Part shown: piece after piece, positions 26,637-33,968 of the stretch
Layout: each line of letters begins with the position of its first letter
Position numbering within the stretch: position 1 is the first letter of the stretch
Assembly: GCA_020852475.1 (NCBI GenBank)
Contig: JADZAR010000099.1
Location: 1-44,175, forward strand
Length of the DNA stretch: 44,175 nt
Source: Nitrosomonas sp.
GTDB lineage: Bacteria; Pseudomonadota; Gammaproteobacteria; Burkholderiales; Nitrosomonadaceae
Reading direction: 5' to 3'
Notes under the pieces: model-generated
Told to the model about the DNA's origin: nothing
Database searches by the model: none
Seen by the model: the letters and a program-made list of their open reading frames with translations, nothing else
Made by a program: the position numbers and the translations under genes

Positions 26637-27902
26637 CTACTGCCTGACCTGGCCATCGCCGAGAACAATATATTTCTGACTGGTCAAACCTTCCAGCCCC
26701 ACCGGGCCGCGCGCATGAATTTTGTCGGTGGATATGCCGATTTCAGCGCCGAGACCATATTCGAAACCATCCGCAAAGCGCGTGGTGGTGTTGACCATCA
26801 CTGAACTTGAATCCACTTCGCGTAAAAAGCGGCGCGCGCGCGTGTAATTTTCCGTGACGACGGCATCGGTATGCTGGGAACCATAACGGTTGATATGCTC
26901 GATCGCCTGATCCAGATTGTCAACAATGCGGATGCTCAGAATCGGCGCAAGATATTCCGTCGCCCAGTCTTCCTCGCTCGCGGGATTCATGGAGGCGACA
27001 ATCGCGCGGGCGGTCTCGTCGCCACGCAATTCAACGCCTTTGTCGAGATAAATTTTGCTCAGCACGGGCAGAATCTTTTCAGCAATCGCTGTATGCACCA
27101 AAAGCGTCTCCATGGTATTGCAGGTGCCGTAGCGCTGCGTTTTGGCGTTGTCGGCAATGCGAACCGCCTTGTCGAAATCCGCCTGGTCGTCGATGTAAAC
27201 ATGGCAGACGCCATCAAGATGCTTGATCACCGGTACGCGCGCTTCATTGGCGATGCGTTCGATCAGACCTTTGCCGCCGCGCGGCACGATCACGTCGACA
27301 TAATCCTGCATGGTGATCAGTTCGCCGACCGCCGCACGGTCAGTGGTTTCGATGACTTGTATTGCGGATTCAGGCAAACTGGCCGCCCTCAGGCCTTCGC
27401 GTACGCATTGTGCTATTGCCTGATTACTGTATATTGCTTCCGAACCGCCACGTAGAATTGCTGCATTGCCTGCTTTGAGGCACAGCCCGGCAGCATCGGC
27501 GGTTACATTGGGTCGAGCTTCGTAAATAATCCCGATAACACCCAGCGGAACACGCATTTTACCGACCTGTATGCCGGACGGACGGTAACTGAGTCCGCTG
27601 ATTTCACCGACCGGATCGGCAAGTGCGGCGATTTGCAATAAGCCTTCCGCCATATTTGCAATGCCTTTCTGTGACAGCGCCAGACGGTCGATCATGGCGG
27701 CCTCTAATCCATTTTCTTGTGCCCGCGCGATATCCTTTTCATTCGCCGCCAGCAGTTTTTGTTGATCGCGGTTGATTGCTTCGGCCATGGCAACCAGCGC
27801 CTTGTTCTTGTCGGCGGTTTCCGCTCGGGCCATCAGACGGGAAGCCGCACGCGCTTCACGGCCAACGGATTGCATGTAACTTTTGATATCAGAAATGCTC
27901 AT
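26637..27902 (-). CDS. proA: Gamma-glutamyl phosphate reductase
   Basis: ProA reduces gamma-glutamyl phosphate to glutamate semialdehyde in proline biosynthesis. The 421-residue aldehyde-dehydrogenase-fold protein has [20 protein letters not shown], the [13 protein letters not shown] loop, [20 protein letters not shown], and the catalytic cysteine in [15 protein letters not shown]. The C-terminus [20 protein letters not shown] is diagnostic. Length is normal. It is the only proline gene in the window and is probably monocistronic or at the head of a unit ending with lpdA (123-138 bp gap). Confidence 0.97.
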   Translation of the reverse strand: MSISDIKSYMQSVGREARAASRLMARAETADKNKALVAMAEAINRDQQKLLAANEKDIARAQENGLEAAMIDRLALSQKGIANMAEGLLQIAALADPVGEISGLSYRPSGIQVGKMRVPLGVIGIIYEARPNVTADAAGLCLKAGNAAILRGGSEAIYSNQAIAQCVREGLRAASLPESAIQVIETTDRAAVGELITMQDYVDVIVPRGGKGLIERIANEARVPVIKHLDGVCHVYIDDQADFDKAVRIADNAKTQRYGTCNTMETLLVHTAIAEKILPVLSKIYLDKGVELRGDETARAIVASMNPASEEDWATEYLAPILSIRIVDNLDQAIEHINRYGSQHTDAVVTENYTRARRFLREVDSSSVMVNTTTRFADGFEYGLGAEIGISTDKIHARGPVGLEGLTSQKYIVLGDGQVRQ

Positions 27903-28047
27903 GGGTGGTGTCTGGGAAAGATGACTGAATGCTTGCTATTATAGTACAAGATACCGGTCGTCGGTTTTTTCAGGGTTTAGCAAGCTGTTGAAAAATGTGA
28001 CTGAGACAATCGATTGTCTGGCAAAAACAGATAAAAGAAAGGTGTTG

Positions 28048-29379
28048 TCAGGCGCAGTGCTGTTTGTCACTCCGGTTCGGGAATTGCCTGATGCAGTTTT
28101 GCAGCAACCGCCGGTAGTTCCAGTGTTCCACCTCAAGATAATGACGGGTGGATGCCTTGTAGTCGATGCCGTTGCCGAGATCAGGGAATGCGCCGATTTT
28201 TCGTTTGCGAAGTGCATTGGCGGCGTCATCCCCGTCGCGAACGGCTGCGGCGAAGCGGGCGGCTGCAAGCATTTGCCAGTGCACCAGTCCGAACTGTCCG
28301 CTGTCGGGCTGAATGAGTCCGGCAACAAACAGCGAATCGTAAACAGGGTGAAAAATATGGAGGTACAGCCGGGGACGGCCGTCATGCCAGTTCAGATGAC
28401 GTGCGTCAATAAAGGGAAACTGGATCAGATAACCGGTGGCAAACACAATCAGGTCTACTTCAATAGTGGACTGATCGGTGAAATGCACTGTATTTCCATC
28501 GAAGTCGGTGATGTCGGGCTTGGGCGTGATGTCTCCCTGATTGACGTAATAAGGCAACAATGTGTTAATGACCGGATGTGTTTCAAAGAAGCGGTGATCA
28601 GGCTGTGGTAGTCCCGTTTTCTCAGACCGGCCAACCAGCAGGCGGTGCATGGTGGTTGCCGCAAACCGGCGCAACCAGAGCGGCAGGCGCAGCGCCAGCA
28701 ATTGTTCGCCCACCTGATCGGCAGGCCGGCCAAGCAGATATTTGGGCATATACCAGTATCCGCGGCGCGTACTGTGCCAGGCGCGGTCAGCAAATTGCGC
28801 GGCTTCGACCGCAATATCACACCCGCTGTTTCCACCACCAACGACAAGCACACGGCGGCCGGTAAAGATGTCCGGTCTGCGGTATTCAGCGGAATGCAGC
28901 ATTTGCCCTGAAAATTTACCCGGATATTCGGGCCACTTCGGCGCCCAATTGTGACCGTTGGCAATGACGATAAAGTCGAATCGTTTTTTTTCGCCATTGT
29001 CGAATGTCACATACCATTGTGTGCGCGCAGCATTCTTATGCGTCGGTTCAAGTCGAGTTATGCCGGTGGAAAAGTGAATATGCTCCAGCAGCTTGAAATG
29101 TTTTGCATACGCGCGTAGATAAGCGAGAATCTGGGTATGATGTGGGTAATCCGGATAGCCGTGCGGCATCGGGAAATCGGGGAATTCCGTTCCGGGCTTG
29201 GAAGAAATGGTATGCGTCGAGCGATACACTCGGGAACAGGGTTTGCCGTAATTCCAGGTTCCGCCCAGATCATCTTCCCGTTCGTAAACCTGTGTTTCAA
29301 AACCCTGATCAATAAAGTGCCGGGCTGCGGCAAGCCCTGAACTGCCCGCACCAATCACTGCCACAGTCTGTTTCATCAC
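28048..29379 (-). CDS. Flavin-containing monooxygenase (FMO family)
   Basis: This 443-residue class B flavin monooxygenase has FAD motif GAGSSG (10-15), the FMO fingerprint F156-x-G158-x3-H162-x3-Y166 (FSGQMLHSAEY), and the NADPH motif GGGNSG (181-186). The downstream DLIVFATGY segment is conserved in FMO enzymes. These enzymes oxygenate soft nucleophiles such as amines, sulfides or ketones; the substrate cannot be deduced. A second ATG one codon in (29376) is equally possible. The gene is flanked by proA and a long gene-poor region. Possible alternatives are a Baeyer-Villiger or N-hydroxylating relative, but the FMO fingerprint favours the call given. Confidence 0.9.
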   Translation of the reverse strand: MMKQTVAVIGAGSSGLAAARHFIDQGFETQVYEREDDLGGTWNYGKPCSRVYRSTHTISSKPGTEFPDFPMPHGYPDYPHHTQILAYLRAYAKHFKLLEHIHFSTGITRLEPTHKNAARTQWYVTFDNGEKKRFDFIVIANGHNWAPKWPEYPGKFSGQMLHSAEYRRPDIFTGRRVLVVGGGNSGCDIAVEAAQFADRAWHSTRRGYWYMPKYLLGRPADQVGEQLLALRLPLWLRRFAATTMHRLLVGRSEKTGLPQPDHRFFETHPVINTLLPYYVNQGDITPKPDITDFDGNTVHFTDQSTIEVDLIVFATGYLIQFPFIDARHLNWHDGRPRLYLHIFHPVYDSLFVAGLIQPDSGQFGLVHWQMLAAARFAAAVRDGDDAANALRKRKIGAFPDLGNGIDYKASTRHYLEVEHWNYRRLLQNCIRQFPNRSDKQHCA

Positions 29380-29447
29380 ACGCTGCCGGATGCGAATTTT
29401 TTCTGTTGCTGCATATCTGTGAAACCAACGTCAAGAGGGAAACTGAA

Positions 29448-29609
29448 ATGACTGAAATTTATCAAAGAACGACTGAATGGTCAAAAAAGCGCGATAGAAG
29501 GGACGGAAATACCGGTGCCAAGCAAGAAAAATCCGCGCGCAGATTCAATGCGGCAGGTGTGTTTATGATCAGATGTGAGAAGTTGAACGGGTGCGCCGGT
29601 TTGTGGTGA
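29448..29609 (+). CDS. Possible small basic protein, 53 residues
   Basis: An ATG (MTEIYQRTTEW) is preceded by AGAGGG about 7 bases upstream, a plausible ribosome binding site. The product is basic and hydrophilic with no recognisable domain. Two bases after its TGA another small frame opens (29611-29832, 73 codons) and stops exactly at a strong hairpin, so a two-cistron mini-operon is conceivable. Amino acid composition is not convincing and chance cannot be excluded. Confidence 0.2.
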   Translation: MTEIYQRTTEWSKKRDRRDGNTGAKQEKSARRFNAAGVFMIRCEKLNGCAGLW

Positions 29610-29830
29610 AATGTTTTTGTGTTGTATGAAAATGAATGCTGGGCGGTGCAGGACAGCGATGCATATGCCTTCAAATGCTGAGGCCGGCACCTATCAGCAG
29701 GAGTACAAAAAGAAGATGCTTTATTATGAAACTGAGCAAGTTAGAGTCCATAGGTTTGTTTTAATGAGGTTTTTCATGCGCGTTTCGGTTTCATGCGCCG
29801 AGACATCGAATATGATGCTGAGAAACGAAT

Positions 29831-29868
29831 GAAGTGTAGCGCGCAAGTAATTCCGCGCGCTACACTTC
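29831..29868. terminator. Perfect 14-bp GC-rich hairpin, terminator-like
   Basis: GAAGTGTAGCGCGC (29831-29844) and GCGCGCTACACTTC (29855-29868) are exact complements around a 10-base loop. On the plus strand ATTTTG follows; on the minus strand it lies about 100 bp past the 25-codon mini-gene. The U-tract is weak in both directions, so it may be a bidirectional stop, an RNA-stabilising stem or a protein site. Confidence 0.55.
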
Positions 29869-29967
29869 AGATTTTGTGTGATCAACAAGTAAGAAGATAA
29901 TCTGTTTTACAGCATTTGTTGCCTTATCGTCATTTCATCAATCCGTGTCGAGCCGGACTGTTTTGAA

Positions 29968-30045
29968 TTATACGAATGATTCCAGAATTAGGAACATGAG
30001 CAGAATGAATACGATTGCGTAATAAGCACCGGGCAGTTTTTCCAT
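29968..30045 (-). CDS. 25-residue single-helix membrane mini-protein
   Basis: This frame is too short for standard ORF calling. The minus strand reads ATG at 30045 to TAA at 29968-29970. It encodes 25 residues beginning MEKLPGAYYA, then an unbroken hydrophobic run (IVFILLMFLIL) and ending ESFV, i.e. one membrane-spanning helix. GGAG stands 7 bases before the ATG, an ideal ribosome binding site. A four-fold 11-bp repeat lies about 75 bp upstream of its start. Single-helix proteins of this size are often small subunits of respiratory or transport complexes (CydX, KdpF and CcoQ-like examples), but no such family is recognised here. The ribosome site plus perfect helix pattern make it credible without homology. 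Confidence 0.6.
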   Translation of the reverse strand: MEKLPGAYYAIVFILLMFLILESFV

Positions 30046-30120
30046 TTGGGTTCTCCAGATAAAGATATTAAAGATATGAATCATGTTTTTTGTATTTTGA
30101 GATGTCATTGTACAGAAAGT

Positions 30121-30164
30121 TCACAAAAAAATCACGAAAACTTCACAAAAAAATCACAAAAACT
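30121..30164. repeat. Four tandem 11-bp repeats (candidate response-regulator array / phased A-tracts)
   Basis: Units are TCACAAAAAAA (30121-30131), TCACGAAAACT (30132-30142), TCACAAAAAAA (30143-30153) and TCACAAAAACT (30154-30164). They can also be read as two 22-bp copies with one mismatch. An 11-bp period is about one helical turn and is typical of tandem half-sites for OmpR/PhoB-type regulators; A-tracts in phase also bend DNA. The array ends 23 bp before the -35 of a plus-strand promoter and is about 75 bp upstream of the mini-gene on the other strand. Confidence 0.7.
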
Positions 30165-30187
30165 TTATAAATTTTTTATATTTTCTA

Positions 30188-30215
30188 TTGATACTTTAAA
30201 TCAATGACTTATAAT
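30188..30215 (+). promoter_or_regulatory. Sigma-70-like promoter upstream of metY
   Basis: TTGATA (30188-30193) and TATAAT (30210-30215) are separated by 16 bases. Transcription would start near 30222, giving a leader of about 160 bases before the metY ATG at 30381. The 11-bp repeat array lies immediately upstream, in the position of an activator site or UP-like A-tract element. Confidence 0.6.
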
Positions 30216-30380
30216 TTTTAATCTGCTCATGACGACGAATGGAAAATCTGATCAGCATCAGCAGTTGTGCAGCAGAAAACCAGGGCGATCCAAAAAACTG
30301 TTCGGTTATCCGCTATACTTTCGCCATCACCCGCGTTTGTCATGACCATAAACCCTGATACTTACCAGAGGAAGTGAGCT

Positions 30381-31652
30381 ATGAAACTTGAAACATTGGC
30401 GCTTCATGCCGGTTACAGTCCGGACCCCACGACCAAAGCCGTTGCGGTTCCGATATACCAAACTACTTCATATGCATTTGATGATGCGCAGCACGGCGCC
30501 GATTTGTTCGATCTCAAGGTTGCCGGAAATATTTATACGCGCATCATGAATCCCACGACGGATGTACTCGAGCAGCGTGTGGCGGCGATGGAGGGCGGCG
30601 TTGCCGGATTGGCGGTCGCCTCCGGCATGGCCGCCATCACCGGTACGATCCAGACGCTCGCAGAAACCGGCGACAATATCGTATCCACGAGCGAGTTATA
30701 CGGCGGCACCTACAATCTGTTTGCCCATACGCTTCCCCGTCAGGGCATTGCGGTGCGCTTTGCCAGTAAGGATGATCTTGCGGCCATCGAAGCCCGGATC
30801 GACGCGCGCACCAAACTGATTTTCTGTGAATCCATCGGTAATCCATCCGGCGGCATCGCCGATATTGAGGCGCTCGCTGAAATCGCCCATCGGCATGGTG
30901 TTCCGCTGGTGGTCGACAACACCGTGCCGACGCCGATTCTCTGGCGGCCGATCGAGCAGGGCGCGGATATTATCGTGACCGCGGCGACCAAATACATCGG
31001 CGGTCACGGCAATTCCATCGGTGGCGTGATTGTCGACTCGGGCAAGTTCCCGTGGGCCGATCACCAGGAACGCTTTCCGCTGCTCAACACGCCGGATGTT
31101 TCCTATCATGGCGTGATTTATACGGAGGCTTTCGGTCCCGCCGCCTTTATCGGCCGATGCCGGGTAGTGCCGCTGCGCAATATGGGTGCGGCGTTGTCGC
31201 CGATGAACGCCTTTCTGCTGCTGCAGGGCCTGGAAACCCTGGCGCTGCGCATGGAGCGCGTCTGCCGGAATACATTGGCAGTCGCGCAATATCTGCACGA
31301 GCATAAAGCAGTATCGTGGGTCAACTACGCGGGCCTGCCCGGCCACAAGGATCATGCGCTGGCGCGGAAATACATGCAGGGACAAGCTTCGGGCATACTG
31401 AGCTTTGGACTCAAGGCAGGCCGCGCGGGGACGCGGAGTTTCTACGACGCCCTGCAAATTTTTCTGCGTCTGGTCAATATCGGTGATTGCAAATCACTGG
31501 CTTCGATTCCTGCGGAAACCACGCACCGTCAGTTGAATGAAGAAGAACTGAAATCCGCGGGGGTTTCTCCGGAAATGGTGCGGTTGTCGATCGGCATCGA
31601 GCATATTGATGACCTGATCGCCGATCTCGATCAGGCGTTGCGCAAAGCCTGA
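30381..31652 (+). CDS. metY: O-acetylhomoserine aminocarboxypropyltransferase (sulfhydrylase)
   Basis: This PLP enzyme of the Cys/Met metabolism family makes homocysteine from O-acetylhomoserine and sulfide. The 423-residue protein has HAGYSPDPTTKAVAVPIYQT at the N-terminus, the PLP-phosphate site ASGMAAITGTIQTL, and the Schiff-base Lys204 in TAATKYIGGHGNSIGG. The insertion PGHKDHALARKYMQGQASGI is typical of MetY rather than MetB/MetZ. AGAGGAAG precedes the ATG. Base composition is visibly more G+C-rich than the left half of the window. The upstream promoter and repeat array suggest regulated expression. Distinguishing acetyl- from succinyl-homoserine use is by family resemblance only. Confidence 0.93.
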   Translation: MKLETLALHAGYSPDPTTKAVAVPIYQTTSYAFDDAQHGADLFDLKVAGNIYTRIMNPTTDVLEQRVAAMEGGVAGLAVASGMAAITGTIQTLAETGDNIVSTSELYGGTYNLFAHTLPRQGIAVRFASKDDLAAIEARIDARTKLIFCESIGNPSGGIADIEALAEIAHRHGVPLVVDNTVPTPILWRPIEQGADIIVTAATKYIGGHGNSIGGVIVDSGKFPWADHQERFPLLNTPDVSYHGVIYTEAFGPAAFIGRCRVVPLRNMGAALSPMNAFLLLQGLETLALRMERVCRNTLAVAQYLHEHKAVSWVNYAGLPGHKDHALARKYMQGQASGILSFGLKAGRAGTRSFYDALQIFLRLVNIGDCKSLASIPAETTHRQLNEEELKSAGVSPEMVRLSIGIEHIDDLIADLDQALRKA

Positions 31653-31699
31653 AACTGAAAGGGTGGAATTCGCGCATTGCGTAATCGCCTAACAGCCTG

Positions 31700-32086
31700 T
31701 TAACGTTGCGATCTGGACGCGGTATAACCGCGCCAGCCGCCATATCCGGTGATTTCCGGCTGGCCGTCGCATAGAAAGGGCTCCCCTAGAACGCCAAGCA
31801 CTTCGCGTTGATCGGACAGCAGGATTTTTCCAACGCATAATCCGGGTGGTTCGGATTGTAAAATTTCGCCCAGCCGTGACAACGGAACAGACCATATCTC
31901 CAGCGCGATTTCGCGCCCGCCCTGATTAAACCGCATCATCGCCGGATGCCGGTCGGCGATTGACCACAGCCGGTAAGCAGGCGCGGTAAAAGCTTCCGCA
32001 ACAAATACGCCTTCCCGCTCGAGCAGGTTATGGTTTAACTCGAGCCCGCGCATCAATGTGCCATTCACTGCAAATTCAATTCTCAT
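31700..32086 (-). CDS. Allophanate hydrolase C-terminal-domain-like protein (AtzF-related)
   Basis: From the ATG at 32086 (MRIEFAVNGTLMRGLEL) a protein of 128 residues matches the C-terminal domain of allophanate hydrolase (AtzF/DUF-type, gamma-glutamyl-cyclotransferase-like fold). Key segments are NGTLMRGLELNHNLLE, FTAPAYRLWSIADRHPAMMR, ALEIWSVPLSRLGEILQSEP and VLGEPFLCDGQPEITGYGGW. The amidase half of allophanate hydrolase is absent. The longer frame from 32188 adds residues with no family match, and GGA before 32086 supports the shorter start. Stand-alone copies of this domain are known in bacteria but their job is unclear. A link to urea or carbamate metabolism is tempting in an ammonia oxidiser and is inference. 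Convergent with metY. Confidence 0.82.
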   Translation of the reverse strand: MRIEFAVNGTLMRGLELNHNLLEREGVFVAEAFTAPAYRLWSIADRHPAMMRFNQGGREIALEIWSVPLSRLGEILQSEPPGLCVGKILLSDQREVLGVLGEPFLCDGQPEITGYGGWRGYTASRSQR

Positions 32087-32237
32087 AAAACAATTCCAAT
32101 GTGATAAAAAAATAGCCCTGCGCTTAGCCTGCTGAATTGCGTACGCATTCGTCAACACGGAACACAACAGGGCGTCGGGCGATGACATAACCGAAAATAC
32201 TGGTTAAGCCCAGAACAGAATGCGGTAATATAGCTGC

Positions 32238-33131
32238 ATGGACAATATTCAGCAAGTTGATAATAATATTGAGAATTTCAGGGCGCTTGATTATCTTTAC
32301 CAGAGCAAGTTGCTGATCCGCAAAAATAACGCGATCAATCGCAGCGCGAAATCCTTGTTCAAGGCAGCGGCGCTGTTCGTCACCGCCGGTATTACGCTCG
32401 AAGGCGCCAGGCAGGCCGGTTTTATTCAGAAACTCGTGGAAAACCAGTCTTTCCTTGCGGCAGCGTATATCGATTACGCGGGCTTTGTGGTGTTTCTGAC
32501 CGGTATTTTCCTTTTTGTTATGGGGTTAGTGATCCGCTCGGCGCAAAGGCTGTCCAGTCAATTCGAAACGCTGACGCAGCAACTGAGAGAAAAACATCTC
32601 GTGTCACTGAAAGCGGTTGATCCCATCCCCGGCAATCTGGCCCGGATTCGACAGGTGGGCGCGGCGGCGACCGGTGATGACACGTTTGTATCGCTCGAAA
32701 CCCTGCAATGGCTGGCGCAAAAGAACCCGCGTGCGATCAGCGCCTGGGCGCACAGCAACCCCGGGCAGGCGCAAGATATCGCGTGCTGTTATGTCGTCGC
32801 GCCACTGACCCGGAACGCCTGTCAAAAAATGTTGAACAGGGAAATCCGGAAAAACAAAGACCTGTTGCCGTCGGATGTGTGCGGCAGCTACAAACGCGCG
32901 GCAGGAATCTATATCATCGAAGTGTATGGCGCGGGACGCCTGTCCAGAGCGGCCGTGCTCTATCTGCTGCGCAGCGACATGATCCACGAAATACTGCGCA
33001 GCCGCTCGATCCGCTACCTGTTCGCCCGGCCGGTCAATGATTTCGGCCTCAAGCAGGTCTCGAAACTCGGCTTTCAACCCATTGGCCCGCATTCGTATGA
33101 CATGAAGGTGTTGGATTTGTATGCCAAATAG
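32238..33131 (+). CDS. Membrane-anchored GNAT-like protein of unknown function
   Basis: This 297-residue protein has a hydrophobic segment at about 40-56 and a strong helix at about 76-99 (DYAGFVVFLTGIFLFVMGLV), then a short coiled-coil-like stretch (SAQRLSSQFETLTQQLREKH). The C-terminal domain of about 150 residues resembles N-acetyltransferases: CCYVVAPLTRNACQKMLNRE (strand/helix), IYIIEVYGAGRLSRAAVLYL, and a final RYLFARPVNDFGLKQVSKLG-F typical of the last GNAT strands. The acetyl-CoA pyrophosphate loop is not a clean R/Q-x-x-G-x-G/A, so activity is uncertain. No Shine-Dalgarno is obvious. It stands alone between two oppositely oriented genes. Function unknown. Confidence 0.75.
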   Translation: MDNIQQVDNNIENFRALDYLYQSKLLIRKNNAINRSAKSLFKAAALFVTAGITLEGARQAGFIQKLVENQSFLAAAYIDYAGFVVFLTGIFLFVMGLVIRSAQRLSSQFETLTQQLREKHLVSLKAVDPIPGNLARIRQVGAAATGDDTFVSLETLQWLAQKNPRAISAWAHSNPGQAQDIACCYVVAPLTRNACQKMLNREIRKNKDLLPSDVCGSYKRAAGIYIIEVYGAGRLSRAAVLYLLRSDMIHEILRSRSIRYLFARPVNDFGLKQVSKLGFQPIGPHSYDMKVLDLYAK

Positions 33132-33194
33132 GATAAGTGTTTTTGTTGCCGGTTGGGTAAGTTGGGGTGCGCCGGGCTTACCAACCACCGTGCT

Positions 33195-33947
33195 TTACAG
33201 TAGATCGCCATATCTCTTTTTCCATTTACGTTCAATCGGTTTAAGGCGTGACCTCAATTTATTACAGAAGTCTTTAAGGTTCTCAGCAATTTTAGGGTCA
33301 ACTGAACATGAAGTTTTATAAATCACACTTAGAGACAAGCCATAAATTGTTTTTGCATTATAGAATCTAAAAGTAGCATACCTCCAATCAGTGACCTTGT
33401 TGAGTTCAACATGCAATAGCGGTGCAGCGGTTCCAGGGGTGGGATGAACAGCTTTGTCTCTGAAATTGAAATTTTGCTTTAATACGTCCCTTAGGTTCTT
33501 GTTGCTCGAGTTCTTCAAACGAAATCCAATCCGAAGAACTTCGGAAATTTGTTTGTATCTTGCTGTATTATTTTCTCGCCAAGATTCTAATGTCGATTTT
33601 GGAATATTCACTTGCTCTTTGATGCTCGCATAATATGCGTCAATGGCGATACAAGAAGCCATCATTGATTGCATTCCAGAGATCGATTCTTTCTTCAAAT
33701 TACGAGCTATTTTTTCGTCGTTTTTTTCACTTTTTGCAATCATCAGTCTTTTATGTGCTGACTCTGTATCAAGTAAATGCTTATAAGCAATATCTAACCA
33801 ATACTCGGTCATGTCGATACCCAGATGAAGAACTACCGGGCTATTCTCAATTTCTCCTTGTTTATTTACACTAATTGAAAAAGGCATAACACTAATGGTG
33901 TCACCTTTAACGAGAAATATTCCAGGATCTGGTTTGGAATTTGGCAC
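33195..33947 (-). CDS. HEPN-like domain protein (candidate RNase/defence-type)
   Basis: This 250-residue protein, visibly more A/T-rich than its neighbours, has an N-terminal beta-rich part (about 10-45) and then an all-helical region at about 47-170 ending in FRDKAVHP. Arg163 and His168 form the R-X4-H motif characteristic of HEPN ribonuclease-like domains, in the correct place at the end of a four-helix bundle (MMASCIAIDAYYASIKEQVN, YKQISEVLRIGFRL precede). A basic C-terminal tail follows (SRLKPIERKWKKRYGD). No adjacent nucleotidyltransferase (MNT) antitoxin is seen. Homology is by motif reading only, and a non-catalytic HEPN fold is the alternative. The low G+C suggests recent acquisition. 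Confidence 0.6.
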   Translation of the reverse strand: MPNSKPDPGIFLVKGDTISVMPFSISVNKQGEIENSPVVLHLGIDMTEYWLDIAYKHLLDTESAHKRLMIAKSEKNDEKIARNLKKESISGMQSMMASCIAIDAYYASIKEQVNIPKSTLESWRENNTARYKQISEVLRIGFRLKNSSNKNLRDVLKQNFNFRDKAVHPTPGTAAPLLHVELNKVTDWRYATFRFYNAKTIYGLSLSVIYKTSCSVDPKIAENLKDFCNKLRSRLKPIERKWKKRYGDLL

Positions 33948-33968
33948 TATATAACCTCAGACATGTAA

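Larger units (their letters stand above)
29380..30380. other. 1-kb gene-poor region between the FMO gene and metY
   Basis: No conventional protein gene is evident. It holds two weak plus-strand small frames (29448-29609 and 29611-29832), a perfect 14-bp hairpin, a 25-codon minus-strand membrane mini-gene, four 11-bp tandem repeats and a sigma-70-like promoter facing metY. These are entered separately. The metY leader from the promoter to the ATG is about 160 bases and shows no riboswitch I recognise. Confidence 0.6.

Noticed and set aside
30121-30164. CRISPR-like direct repeats
   Set aside because: The repeats are contiguous 11-bp units with no spacers and no cas genes; they read as regulatory or curved DNA.
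30216-30380. SAM/SAH-type riboswitch in the metY leader
   Set aside because: The conserved SAH or SAM riboswitch core sequences were looked for by eye and not found.
33195-33947. HEPN-MNT toxin-antitoxin pair
   Set aside because: No nucleotidyltransferase motif (GSxxxGxxxxxSDxD) occurs in the adjacent genes, so only the HEPN-like half is claimed.
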